A DNA stretch of 64,000 bases. Origin: Linum tenue. Its lineage: Eukaryota > Streptophyta > Magnoliopsida > Malpighiales > Linaceae. This document shows positions 24,401 through 36,051 of the stretch, piece by piece. The stretch spans positions 11,011,467 through 11,075,466 of the forward strand of contig CAMGYJ010000010.1 of NCBI GenBank assembly GCA_946122785.1, written 5' to 3'. Both the position numbers and the translations under genes were made by a program. Position 1 is the first letter of the stretch. Every line of letters begins with the position of its first letter. The notes under the pieces were generated by a model. It was not told where the DNA came from and ran no database searches. It was given only the letters and a program-made list of their open reading frames with translations.

Positions 24401-24530
24401 ATTATGAAATATTTTGGTTTGTCTTTTTTCCAATAATATCAGGCAAGCCTCCATCATGATTTGGTTTCTATAATCTCTTGTTGTCATGCTTCACTTGATT
24501 CCCCCCCCCCCCCCAAATTTACCTATCTAA
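21490..24530 (-). pseudogene. Ty1/Copia gag-pol relic, heavily decayed
   Basis: Reading the minus strand from right to left gives Copia polyprotein order. At about 24530-24260 lies a degenerate region, probably around the gag/protease end. At 23640-23430 is the integrase C-terminal hallmark (GYKLSDLNNHDSFIS-VVTFHEYFF, normally GYKLYDLxxKxxFxSRDVxFHE). At about 22620-22560 is the SLVCKLRNSMYGL block of the reverse transcriptase. At 22450-22240 is an RT block with IIK...LKYFPRVEIYLNGGG...LNQKKYYVDCL. At 21760-21490 is the RNase H tail (HVEINIHVTREN...VDQLANIFIE). Stops and frameshifts are frequent, and the usual YVDD is replaced by AGD, so it is dead. No LTRs could be paired. Confidence 0.75.
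24501..24514. repeat. Poly(C) run
   Basis: Fourteen consecutive C within the Copia relic, following CTTGATT. It may be a sequencing or assembly weak point. Confidence 0.95.
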
Positions 24531-25600
24531 CTGATCTACTTTATTTGGTCCCCTTATCATATTTGAGTTTTTGCTCATGTTTTAACTTGCCATCATAGAC
24601 AATTAGGTATGGCTATAATTGGTTTTGGTTTCATCATCAACAAATGTGCCTAAACCGCATGGAATACAAGATTGACACCTCTTAGAAATAAATCTAGTAG
24701 TCAGTATCTTGCTTACTCTTGAAAACATTCATTGTTGGATATGGAATCTACTTCCATGAACATAGTTACAAGCAACTATGAGTGTGAATTTAGTGCACTA
24801 ACTCTGAGAGACCCTTCATCAATGTATAATAATGAGTTATGTTCATATATATTGCCTTATGTGCAAGCATGAATATCATCCTTCAATTTTGACAATTTCA
24901 CTATATTTGTTTGGCCTTCAATACCAACAATAGCATATCATCATTCGGAATTTAAACTCAAAGTGAACTTAATGACAAACAATTATTCTCAGGCAAACAA
25001 TCATCCTTCATGTGCTCGTGGTCCTCAGAATCATGTCAACCATTCAACAATTAAGTCAGATGTACTACATGCCATTTTGGCAGTGGGATCACCAATTCAT
25101 CAAAGATGAAACTATATATGAGAAAATAGATTGAAAAGAAACATATTTAATGCGTGATTCAATCACTCTCCTTAGAAGATTATTTTTCCAAGGTACAAAT
25201 GGCTAGTAAGCATCAAACATATCATTCCCAGGAGTCACTCCGATCAAAGTCTGGAAGCATCAATATTTCAGACTTATATGTTTGAGCTTTTTTAAAAGAA
25301 AGAATCGGAAGAAGAACATTCATACACAAATTGGTTGCAACAGTCTTTAATTGTTAGAATGACATATTCCTTATGAAAGTTACTCCGTTTCACAACACTC
25401 AAACTTAATTAATTATTTGGAAATAAATAATCAAACAAAAAAATTTGGAAACTCAATGAATAATTAATCAATGAAGTAAAGTGGGATGAAGCCTTATAAA
25501 CCACTTGCACTTTTCTTCTTTTACAATGTGGTATTTTCACTAGGTGAAAAACTCTCATAGACACTTTCCCACATCGGGAGTGCATTGGTGCTCCTCCTCC
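24531..25600. other. Likely upstream part of the Copia relic; no readable frame
   Basis: AT-rich sequence with no recognisable domain. By position it should hold the gag and 5' LTR of the 21490-24530 relic, but it is too decayed to show either. CCCACATCGGGAG near 25570 resembles a motif common in plant retroelement leaders. Confidence 0.3.
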
Positions 25601-25608
25601 GCACTAAT

Positions 25609-26268
25609 GGTGCAAATGAGCTCAGTCGAGTTGAATTTTGACCTAGCTTAACCTCTACTCTTTAATAAACAAGTCAAGATCAACCTCGGCTTATTTACGA
25701 AGACCTTGGCTTAGATTTGCCTCAACCACAACTCGAGTTCGACTCATTGAGGAGCTCACGAGCTCTACTCGAGTTCTGCTCATCAATTAGTTAGCTAGAT
25801 GTGCTCGAGCTCAAGTATCATATAATTTACTTCATTCTTTTTAATTATTCATGTTATTGAATAGTAATTAGTATATGAGAAATTTATGATACACAATATC
25901 TCTTTTAAATTATAAATGAGACACATTTGATCACAAGCTAAAAATCTTAAACATTATGTGTGATGAGATATATAATCCAAAAAACTAATGAATTCTCAAC
26001 AAACAAATGATAAGCTATTAATTGATTCGCTCAAAAGTTGGTAGTTGAGGTAGCTCGCTAGCCTTACTGTCGAGCAAGCTCATAGCTCAAAACGAGCTTT
26101 GCTCATGAGTTGAGCTCAACAACCCACTGATTAGATATTGCTTATGACCCTTGCGAGCCAAACAAAGCTTAGCTCAAACTCGACCCGTCAATAAACGAGC
26201 CGAATATCGAACAAGTTTTTTCCCAAATCAAACGCCAATATGCACACGAAGAGCTTGACTCATTTGCA
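25609..26268. mobile_element. hAT-like MITE rich in GAGCTCGAG words
   Basis: The ends are TGCAAATGAG (25611-25620) and its complement CTCATTTGCA (26259-26268). Flanking 8-mers GCACTAAT (25601-25608) and GCACTACT (26269-26276) match at 7 of 8, fitting an aged hAT target duplication. Subterminal regions hold many GAGCTCGAG/ACTCGAG words in inverted orientation. There is no coding capacity. Confidence 0.75.
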
Positions 26269-26276
26269 GCACTACT

Positions 26277-28800
26277 CCGCAACCTAGAAACTTAACTTAG
26301 AAATTAGAAGAAAACAAAACAAAGGAAAGCTACTTTTGAGCTGAGACATTGATAACCATAGGACACACATGTTACTGACTGACCGATCGATTTCTTTCAC
26401 CCCAAAGATGGGAGGCCAGGGAATAAAGGCACCTCCAATCCAAGAATGTAGGCTAAAGGAAAGTAAAGAGAGCCGACAAGGAATCTACGTAGGATATTAA
26501 TTTAATTTACATATAGGCTGGTTTTTTTCCATCAATCCCTTCATCATTGCGTTTTCACGCCTTTTGCTTATACACTCTCTACAGACAGCTTTCCGTAATC
26601 GTCGATTGCTTTGCTAGCTTATCTCCTTGCTGATGCATGCCACTGTGCCTTTCTTCCGAAATTTAACAGAGAAAAGAAGGCTATATAAAAGTGATGTAAA
26701 AAGTAAAAAAAACCATTAACATTCTCGTCTTCTCGAAGTTACTGATAGAGATAAGAAAGCCGCAGCCAAACAGAGTTAGATAGAGGAGAATATATGCAGA
26801 TTAATTAGTGCATGCATGCGTTATGTCAGATAATATCATATTCTGATCACATTCATTAATATTCCATGGCTAACTTACAGGTTCATATATATAGTAATTA
26901 TAATGGATTGTGGAGGGACACCAACTAATTAAAGTGTTTTCTCACTACTGTATGCTTTGAAATTGTTAAATCAATTTGTGTTGTTGGACAACAAACAAAA
27001 CAAGAGATTCTTAGAGGGAATATATGGCTGGGATTGATGAGAAAAGCAAGTCAGTTAGGGGGGGACCTAGCTAGCAATGAGAAGAGGATCCTCCTCCCTT
27101 CCCAGCTAATTAACATATGATGCAGATTCTGTTAACAAATAACAATATTCATAGAAATTATCAAGCCTGGTAATCGGTGCGGTTATAGTTTAATCGAACC
27201 GTGAAGTCGGTTAGCCGAGACCATAATTTCAAATTATGGTAAACTTTTGATAATCATGAATGTCGAGTTGGTTGTAGAGTTAACCTCAGAATCACGATTT
27301 GATCGGTATCGAATCTATGGATCCATTGTTAGAATGCCTTAAACATGTATGAGCTTATTATGTGCATCTGTTTTTTTTTTTTTGGGATTTGTGTTGACCT
27401 ATTATGTTTAACTATTTTTGTTGCGACCTTGTTTTGGTCCTTTTCTATTTAGGATTGAAGAAGTGTTTTATAGATATCTTCTTTAGCATTCTAGTCTATA
27501 ATCAGGATAAACTCAAGTTAATTAGTCTATCTAATTTCGTTTCTGTCGTATCTACACTTCTCAAATGAGTGAAATGTGTTCTCACTTGCGTGTGAATTAG
27601 CTAGCACACCTGAATATGTGTGTCGTTGATTTCCGTGCATTGATGGGTTACTCGCTTTGTTAGGTACTTAGGTTGTAACATCCATTATAGGTTAAGGAAA
27701 TGATTTAAGTTCTTATTTTGGACCTCTTTCAGCAATTAGATGGATTAGTTCTTGATATAGCATCTTAATTTTTTTTTATGGAGAGATAACTTGTTTGAAT
27801 TAGGACTGCCAGTTCGGTTAACCAAAACCATTAACATACTAAATAATTTTAAAATCATTTAGAAATGGAGGATGAGATTGATCAAGAAAATCAAAGAGGA
27901 TACTAATATAGGCTCTTCAGATAACATAAAAATGAGGATAAACCAAACCATGCACATAAACTCTGAAGATTAAAAAAAAAATCATGTAAAAACATTGTGG
28001 CAAACTGCCTCACATATCCTGAAGATAAACCAAACCATGCACATAAAAAGAGATTCCCATTGGTTTGTTCTACCATATAATCTGGCTATGTGTGCCTCTG
28101 TGGGAGGTATTGTATATATCCTTTTCTGAAAGATATGTAGAAGCCAAAATCACCACTATCCATTTCTTTTTTTATGTGATTTATTCCATTTTTTAAGAGA
28201 AAGTAGAAAAGACTTTTGCAGTTTGGGTGAATGTATGGGGAAAGTTATTGGAGGAATAAGTTTGCGTATACATATATTCTACATATGACGTCAATGATAT
28301 TATTCAGCATTTGTTCCCCAAAACCTTTTCTCCTTGTGTAATATTGATTCATTTTTATTTGGAAGATCTCAATATGATCTTATATCCAGCATCAAGTTGA
28401 GATCTATGACGTACGTCAATAGATTTATTTCACCATCTCTTTTTTTTCTCTTATTTTTTCTTGTATGTTTTGCTTGCATATTGTATTTTAACAAGTTTGG
28501 CCGAAACATGAACCACTGTTGATGCATATAATTAGGATTTGGAAAAGGTGTGGTCAGTTTATGATTAGTTTTATTTGTGTTAATTGTGTGTTATGTGAGG
28601 TCTATTTGCAAAAGTGTTATGTACTTCGGATCATTTATAAATGAAATTTTGTACAAAGGGATTTTTCCAAAAGTCTACCTTTAAAAAAGTTCCTAAACTT
28701 AACTAAGTTTTGAAGAAAGCAAAAATTCAATTTGTTGGTTGACTCGTTGTTGAATACATATATATCATTCAATTTTGTACAAAGGAAAAATTCAATTTAG
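26277..28800. other. Intergenic, no recognisable gene
   Basis: No coding exon was recognised. Words such as GGTTCGGTTAACC variants near 27180-27230 and 27805-27830 hint at a worn DNA transposon, without ends. I looked for well-known plant microRNA sequences and saw none. Otherwise plain AT-rich sequence. Confidence 0.3.
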
Positions 28801-28804
28801 GAGG

Positions 28805-29365
28805 GATAGTAATGAGCCGGGTTGGGTTGGTTTATGCCAACTCGAAACCCAAGTCCATGAGTATACCCGCCAACAAAACGTTAGGTAAAATTCAATGGAT
28901 TTGGAAAACTCAAACCCAACCCAACTCGCTGGGTATCCGCGAGTTCATGGATATCCATGAGTTCTGGGGTAAAAAAATGCACAATAACAAGTTTCTATCA
29001 AAATAAAAGTCTAACATCAATCTGCCCATATTATTCATATAAAAACCACTAATTTAGAACATATAAGCAAACTACAAATTATCCATACAAAATTTTCAAC
29101 ATTAAAGATAAACATCTATGAACAACATGATTAATTGAAAGTTTCTTCATCTTTAAGAACTTGAAAATTGATTTAATAAGCGTATGGGCGGGTATCCCTA
29201 AACCCAAATCCAACCCAATCCAGTAAAAAGTAACGAGTTTAAATCCGAACCTGAACCACACCCATCAACAGGGGGATTTACCCGACGAAGTTGCTCTGAA
29301 AGGAGAGGGGGAGAATATATACGTTGACCGGGTTGGATAGGGTACCCGTGGGTTCGGGTTTTGTT
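28805..29365. mobile_element. hAT-like repeat remnant
   Basis: The left side has GGGTTGGGTTGG, CTCGAAACCCAAG, GGGTATCCGCGAG and the right side GGGCGGGTATCCC, CCAACCCAATCC, GGGTACCCGTGGGTTCGGG. These are the inverted GC-rich subterminal words of a common plant non-autonomous hAT type, around an AT-rich middle. Terminal repeats and target duplication were not resolved. Confidence 0.45.
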
Positions 29366-30110
29366 GTCATCCTTGCGTTCAGGTTCAACTGATGTTGCAA
29401 TATCTTGCATGTAATTTAAGATATACTTGGCAATACGTGACTGAATGAGCGTATGTCGTTTATCAAGAAATTTACATTCAACTTATGTGTCAATATCTTA
29501 TATGTCGTTATCAAGAAAGTTACATTCGACTTATGCATCAATGTCGTATGCTAGAAGAGAGTGATATAAAAATCATAAGTATGCTAGAAGAGAGTGATAT
29601 AAAAATCATAACTAACATTCTTTATCATTTTAAAATATAATTTACTTCAAAAATCAATAAAATTTTGGCCGATCAGTCAGAGCTAAAAGCAAGTATACAA
29701 ATAAAGGCTAGCAATTGGAATATTACTACAATTCTTCCATGATCTCAGAGTTGGGTTTGATTGAGTGTTCATTGGTTGAAATCTTCACAAGCCCCAATAT
29801 TAGTAGTAGATTTAAACACAAGATATATCGGATATATATAAATTTCAAATGAATAAATTGTCTTTCTTTAAAAAAAAATATAAGATTCATAATTAACAAC
29901 TCAAATTATTGAGAAGAAAAGATTCAAGCACATACAATACCGCCTAGAAACTTTATCATAAGGTGAAGACCATCAGCATCTTAACAATGGTTGATATTCA
30001 CTTAAATTGTAGTGGAGTTATAAGAATGTCTTTCCTGCCTGTGCTAGCCATTGGGCGGGCAGGCAAGGTAACCAAACGAATCAATAAATAAATGTGGCTG
30101 GCTGGGCAGG
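29366..30110. other. Intergenic with short tandem duplications
   Basis: No gene. Besides the 33-bp duplication at 29547-29612, the segment around 29445-29535 repeats TATGTCGTT(T)ATCAAGAAA and ACATTC(A/G)ACTTATG twice. Confidence 0.4.
29547..29612. repeat. 33-bp tandem duplication
   Basis: TATGCTAGAAGAGAGTGATA followed by TAAAAATCATAA(G/C) occurs twice in direct succession (29547-29579 and 29580-29612), differing only in the last base. Confidence 0.95.
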
Positions 30111-30117
30111 AGATAGG

Positions 30118-31408
30118 GTCAGTAACCACTTGGTTACTGACAGGTCAATAATAAATAGTGATCGTAGATTTAGGAGGCAGGCAATCTTGTGGTTGGGCCG
30201 GACGCTAAGTGAAGAAGAGTATTTTTGTCCGTTTATACATTAAATTCTTTATTTTATTTTATTTCTTATTAAATGACTGCATTTTGAAAGAAGGAAAGAT
30301 AAACCATTATTTCTCTGCAACTCTCATTTATCTTTCTCTCTTCCTTTTTCTCTTCCAATCTCTTTTCCGGATCCTCTCTATTCCTTTTTTTCTCTCAATC
30401 TCCTTTTAAGATCTAAATCTGCTCCCTTCTCTTCTTCTTTTTTTTTTTTCTCCAGGACGAATAAAAATTGCAGCCACTCTCTTTCATTGCATTTCTTCTC
30501 TTCATCATCTCGTTGGCCTCAATTTCGATCTTTCCATTTTTCGGCATTTTTGTGTTCTTGATTGCGAAATAGGAAATGAGAGGCGACAGAAGACGATTTT
30601 TTTCTCTACCTCCTTCTGTTTTTTTTTTCTTTTAGATAATATATATTGATATTATAACTCTATAGCATATGGTATTCGGTGGTAACGAAATATATATTGA
30701 TATTACCACACTATACCATATGGTAATGTATGGTATTGTGTGGTAACGAATTATATATTGATATTACCACACTATACCATATGGTATTATGTGGTAACGA
30801 AATATATATTGATATTACCACACTATACCACATGGTATTGGGTGGTAACGAAACATATATTGATATTACCACACTATACCATATGGTATTGGGTGGTAAC
30901 GAAATATATATTGATATTACCACACTATACCACATGGTATTGGGTGGTAACGAAATATATATTGATATTACCACACTATACCATATGGTATTGGGTGGTA
31001 ACTGGTACCGTAATATATATTGATGTGACAAATTTTTTCATACCATATGGTATGATCTTATTTAATACCAGTCAATACCATATGATATAGACTGGTAATA
31101 ACTGGCAAATTTTTTTATGTCCAAAAAATATCAAAGTGGATATCATTTTGAAGATCACAATTAATCTGATCTAATTATGCAAAAAAATTAAATTCCGACT
31201 TAAAACGAGTGAGAAATCGTCTGTTAAAGATTAAGAGAAAGAAAATTAAATGTTTTTCGATAAGAGATGAGGCGCTGATGTGGTCTGGTCAAAAGTCAGC
31301 GTTGACAATAAATAGGGGCAGGGGCAATTTTACTTTACTGTCCTTTCGCATTTAATTTAAATAAAAAAAGAAACTGACACGTGGAGGGGTTACTGATGGG
31401 TTACTGAC
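30118..31408. other. Region bracketed by inverted GTCAGTAACC motifs
   Basis: GTCAGTAACC at 30118-30127 pairs both with GGTTACTGAC at 30132-30141 (a local hairpin) and with GGTTACTGAC at 31399-31408. Further TTACTGA words lie at 31390-31425. Between them are an AT/CT-rich stretch and the 51-bp palindromic array. The pattern suggests a transposon with repeated subterminal motifs, but no target duplication was found. Confidence 0.35.
30636..31060. repeat. 51-bp palindromic satellite array
   Basis: Five exact-length 51-bp units start at 30748, 30799, 30850, 30901 and 30952. A 61-bp unit (30687) precedes them and degenerate units lie on either side. Each unit centres on ATACCATATGGTAT (or ATACCACATGGTAT), flanked by TTACCACACT and TGGGTGGTAA, so it is itself an imperfect palindrome. 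Because 51 is a multiple of three, frames stay open on both strands (30730-31023 plus; 31031-30711 minus) and read as 17-residue repeats. I treat these frames as by-products. A further hairpin, ACCAGTC...GACTGGT, lies at 31067-31096. Confidence 0.95.
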
Positions 31409-31603
31409 TCATCAGTTACTGACCTGATCAGATCCGGCTAGCTGCCCTCCTCAACTGTCACTGTAATTAGGAGCTCACATCACTCTATCTGACTCGGATA
31501 TCCACACGCCCAATCCCATTCTCTCTCTCTCTCTCAAATCATCATGCACAAACATTTGATTTCTCCTCTCCACTTTCAACCAAACATAGTGATCAATTCA
31601 CCA

Positions 31604-33012
31604 GGGGGACATTTCTGCAGGCTAGGCCGCGGTCACGCCCATCATGGGGGTGGCAGAGCATTCTCTTTGGTCGAAGACTGCTGGAAAAGGGTTTACGATG
31701 GCAGATTGGTAATGGTCGGTCGGCCTCGCTGCTCAATTCAAACTGGATTCCCCGGTGCCAGTTGGACCCTCCTAGGTATAATCCTCAGGTGTTACCAGAA
31801 GGGGGGGACCCGCGGGTTGAAGAGGTTTTGTGTCCTGGTGAGGGGGCGTGGTGTGACAGTAAATTGCAGCAGTGGTTTGATCCGCCGACCTGTCAAGCCA
31901 TTAAGGGGATCCCTTTGCCTCGGCGGGATGTAGAGGACCGACTGCTCTGGCATGATACGGTTGATGGAGTTTTCTCTGTCAAGTCGGCGTATCATCTGGC
32001 TGTTGACATGGATAGGAGGGAGGGGAGTTGGAAGCAGGTGGTTGGGTGGATGGACAAACCGAGCTGGGTTCGTTTATGGAATGCGGATATTCCCCCGAAA
32101 TTGAAGGTCTTTATTTGGCAGATCCTTAGCCGGGCATTACCAACGACGGAGGCTCTTTTGGAGAGGAAGGTGGAGGTTAATCCTAGATGTCCGGTCTGCT
32201 GGGAGGGTAAGGAGACGCTAGAGCATCTTTTCCTAGAGTGTCCAGTGGCTCGTGCCTTATGGGACTACTCAGGGCTGGACTACCTTGGGGAGGGATTGCC
32301 TAGGCACACCTTTCCGTTGTTTCTAAAGAGAGTCCTAGCGCTGGTACATAACCCGGCTTTGTTCATGAAGGTGGTGGTCATTCTTTGGCGGATTTGGCGG
32401 TCTCGAAACTGGGTTGTCTTTGAGGGCAAGCAGTTTGGGATCCAGGCCTTGATGCGTCAACTCCACCAGCAGTATGAAGAATGGGTGGGTCTCGTTGCTA
32501 GGCCACAGCGGGCGCCGTCGGCTGTGGTGCATGGGCCATCCCTGGCTAGCTCTGTGGAGGAGGACACTAGAATGGTTTGTATGTGGGATGGGGCTACGCG
32601 GGGGGGTTCTCACTCTGCGGGGGGGATGGTTCTTATGACTCCGGCTAGGGAGATTCTTGCGGCTAAAGGAGTTCTGTTCCCTTTGATTGATGACCCCTTG
32701 GTGGTGGAACTGCTGGTCCTCAGGGAGGCGATTGTGTGGAGTCTGTCGCTGGGCTTGTCGGAGATTAGGATGGAAGGAGATGCTAAAGTGCTCATAGATA
32801 AGATCAACAAAGCGGATGTGAGAGATAGCAGGGTGGGGGCGGTGCTGGAAGAAGTAGGATATTATTTTCAGACCCATCCTGGTTTTTCTGTAAAATTTGT
32901 AGGTCGGCGTAACAATAGGGTAGCCCATATGGTGGCTCGAAAGGTCCTTTCTTTGTACCCGGCTATGAGTTGGAGTTTTGATTTTCGTGCCTGGCTTGTG
33001 TCCAGGATGTAA
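31604..33012 (+). CDS. LINE ORF2 C-terminal fragment: zf-RVT plus RNase H
   Basis: The frame is open from the truncation point, with no true start codon. It opens with SRPSWGWQSILFG..LLEKGLRWQIGNG, the block that follows the reverse transcriptase in plant LINEs. About residues 120-220 (counting from 31604) form the zf-RVT domain: FSVKSAYHL, WVRLWNADIPPKLKVFIWQ, then Cys/His in CPVCWEGKETLEHLFLEC. The last about 150 residues are an RNase H fold: Asp in MWDGATRGG, Glu in LREAIVW, Asp in EGDAKVLID and a final RRNNRVAHMVAR block. The reverse transcriptase and endonuclease are missing, so it cannot move itself. Any start inside (31762 is TTG) is only a computed frame start. Confidence 0.9.
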
Positions 33013-33069
33013 CTATCGTTTGCTTATATGAATATAAGATTATCTTTTGTCAAAAAAAAAAAAAAAAAA
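31604..33069 (+). mobile_element. Young 5'-truncated LINE insertion
   Basis: The insertion ends in a 19-nt poly(A) (about 33051-33069). AATTCACCA lies just before the 5' end (31595-31603) and after the tail (33068-33076), a target duplication of 8-9 bp. It holds only the 3' part of an L1-like ORF2. The open frame and clean tail suggest a recent insertion. It lies about 0.9 kb upstream of the TATA box of the WAT1-related gene, in the same orientation. Confidence 0.9.
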
Positions 33070-33076
33070 TTCACCA

Positions 33077-33965
33077 CAAAGAAAAAATGTATGGATAATT
33101 CTGTAACTCCAGAATTCCTCATGTTAAAGTTTAACCACCCAATCAATGCCTTTTTTATTTCTTTGAAGAAGAAAAAAAAGTGAAAACAACTTCTTACTTA
33201 TAAGAGGAAGAAGAGAACACGTTTTGTTTCCACTAAATTACTTAAATGTATGTCCATCAAAAAGTTATTCCAATTTTAGGTAGTAACACACATCACAAGA
33301 TGAAGTAAAAAAAATTATACTATCAAGATTCTTCCAACAATACTACAAATCAAGTGATTAAGGTGATGGATTCACCTTATTTAATTAGATTTTACGATGA
33401 AATTTATTTTTTGTCAATATTTGTTAAACACAGTATTTTATTATTCATAAAAAAAAGATGATAGAGGATACCTATACTAAGAAAGAGAACATGTAATTTG
33501 ATTTAAAATGATTGAAATTATTATAGATCCATTGTCAAGCCAGATTAATTAATTGCAAGAACTCATACTTATTACATACAAGAGTGTTCATCAAAATACT
33601 TTTGATCTGTGTCTACTATTGTTAATTACATACTTGAACTACAAATATTAAAAGATTTTCTTATGTCATATGATCGTGAAATATATATGTTTTCATCACC
33701 GAGAGTTTGAGTTACCCTAATTCTTATTTACTTCTTCTCCCCTAATAATTATCATGTATTTTGTAAATAAAACTAAATGAAAATACTAAACTAATAGAGA
33801 CATAAGCAAGAATTTCTTCTTACCAACCCATGCAAATGAAAGATGTGGGTGGGAAGGGAAGGCCACAATTAAAATATTTCTCAAACAAAATTGCATGGCT
33901 CCTTTTTCACCCTTTTCATTCCTTCCTCTCCTGCATTCCCCCCTCCTCCCCCTTTCCTCCACTAG
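33077..33965. other. Upstream region of the WAT1-related gene
   Basis: AT-rich sequence between the LINE and the TATA box. It contains no coding frame. A CT-rich stretch (33895-33960) precedes the TATA box. This is the likely proximal promoter of the transporter gene. Confidence 0.5.
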
Positions 33966-33973
33966 TATAAATA
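33966..33973 (+). promoter_or_regulatory. TATA box of the WAT1-related gene
   Basis: TATAAATA sits about 200 bp before the start codon. Transcription would begin near 33995-34005, giving a 5' leader of about 170 nt ending at GAGAG-ATG. Confidence 0.65.
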
Positions 33974-34174
33974 AGAGTGCTCATTCTTACATTGTCCTTA
34001 GGGAGAACACACAAGAACCTTTAACTCTAAAGGCTTTTTGAGGCTCTCCTTCCCTTCCTCTTTCCCCCATTTCACTCCCCAAAACTTCAACTTGTTTACA
34101 ACCAAGTACCAAAAAGCCTCAGAAACTACTACATACCAACTTAGAAAAAAAGAAGAAAAAAGAGTAGCTGAGAG

Positions 34175-36051
34175 ATGGAGAAGCTTAGGTGCAGCAAGTT
34201 CCTAGAGACTTCCAAGCCATACTTTGCAATGATCTCATTGCAGTTTGGGTATGCTGGGATGAACATCATTACCAAGGTCTCTCTCAACCATGGCATGAGC
34301 CACTATGTCCTTGTGGTCTATCGCCACGCCATTGCCACCGCGGTCATCGCTCCTTTCGCCCTCTTCTTCGAAAGGTTCGTACTACACATACACTAACATT
34401 AATACATTCTCATATCCCATAATGAGAAACCAAGAGATGGGACTAATTCCTTGCTCTTCTTTTTTGCATTTTCCTCTCTTTCTTTTTTATTGCAGGAAAG
34501 GGCAGCCCAAGATCACCTTCCCCATCTTCATCCAGATTTTCATCCTCGGCCTTCTTGGGTAAATGTCACACAACAAAATAATTGAACTTGTTTGGTAACC
34601 AAAAAAACAAAAACAGAGGATAGGGTTTCTAATGAAATTCCTCTGTTTTCATATTTTACAGACCCGTGATAGACCAGAACTTCTACTACGCCGGGCTCAA
34701 GTACACATCTCCAACTTTCTCCTGTGCAATGAGCAACATGCTCCCCGCCATGACATTTGTCATGGCCGTCATCTGCCGGTAATTATACATGCCGTTAAAA
34801 TGGTCGCATCATATCAGCAACAATATGGGTTACTCTGTTCTCAAAATCTCCTCTGTTTTGTTGCTGGTGCAGGATGGAGAAGCTGGAAGTGAAGAAAGTG
34901 AGGACACAAGCCAAGCTGGTGGGAACACTTGTCACGGTGGCGGGTGCAATGCTGATGACGTTATACAAAGGTCCAATTGTGGAGATGTTCTGGTCCAAAG
35001 CCCTGCAGCCTGTCGGATCCGATCATGGCGCCACTGATCAATCCCATGAAAGCAGTGACAAAGATTGGTTCAAGGGTTCCATTCTCCTTATCCTCGCCAC
35101 CCTCGCCTGGGCCTTTCTCTTTGTCTTGCAAGTACGTGTACAACTTCTAGTATGTTACTTACTGAGGAAGATGGTGGAATGATCTGAACTGGGTACTGAT
35201 CAAAATTTGAACTTTTTTGATCTACTGAAAATTTGCAGACCAAAGCATTGAAGACCTACAAGAACCACCAGTTGTCCCTGACTACACTGGTGTGCTTCAT
35301 GGGGACAGTCCAAGCAATTGCAGTCACCTTTGTGATGGAGCACGATCCATCCGCGTGGAAGATTGGATTCGACATGAACCTCCTCGCTGCTGCCTATGCT
35401 GTATGTTCCCTTGTCGAATTTAATCTTTTCGTCGGAGATTCGGTCTATCTGAGAATATTTTTTTTATCTGATGAAATTGTTTGTTTGTACTTGATCAGGG
35501 AATTGTGACGTCGAGCATTTCATACTATGTTCAAGGTCTGGTGATCAAGAAGAAAGGGCCCGTTTTCGCTACGGCTTTCAGCCCCTTGATGATGATCATT
35601 GTGGCAATCATGGGATCCTTCATCTTGGCTGAGAAGATATTTCTTGGAGGGTAAGTTATTACCCAACTTCGTATAATTTGTAAAGTTCGTTACTTGAATG
35701 GTTTGCTGACAGTTTTCTTAATCGATCTTATGCAGAATTGTGGGATCGGCGTTGATAGTGGTAGGACTCTACGCAGTGCTGTGGGGTAAGCAGAAGGAGA
35801 AAATGAGCATGGACGACGATGAGATTCTTGACCCGGTGAAGGGATCATCGGCGATTAACTATGGGAATGGGAATTCAGCGGTGGTGGCTGCTGCCATTGA
35901 AGATGTTGAAGCAAATAAGGTAATCGGCGATGTGCAGAAGTCAGAAGGGAACCACAACAGCAAGCACATTACGATGATTGCACCAATTAGTATGCCTTTG
36001 GCTGATGAAGTCCCACTGGAGAAACTTAACCAAGAGAACGACAGAGCTTAG
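34175..36051 (+). CDS. WAT1-related / MtN21-EamA transporter, 7 exons
   Basis: This is a membrane transporter of the plant drug/metabolite superfamily (WAT1-related, also called UMAMIT), whose members move amino acids or auxin-related solutes. Exons are 34175-34374, 34496-34558, 34662-34778, 34873-35131, 35239-35400, 35499-35650 and 35736-36051. All junctions are GT-AG and the frame is kept, giving 422 residues. The start MEKLRCSKFLETSKPYFAM is the family's N-terminus. Ten hydrophobic segments are visible, in two EamA halves (about 17-155 and 190-335). GPVIDQNFYYAGLK is a family hallmark. The cytosolic tail is hydrophilic and ends LEKLNQENDRA. No defect was seen. It resembles the Arabidopsis At5g07050 subgroup from memory, so subgroup and substrate are uncertain. 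It is the only clear host gene in the window. Confidence 0.96.

Noticed and set aside
30711..31031. Two overlapping 97- and 106-residue repeat proteins
   Set aside because: Both frames are consequences of a 51-bp repeat; no start context or domain supports either.
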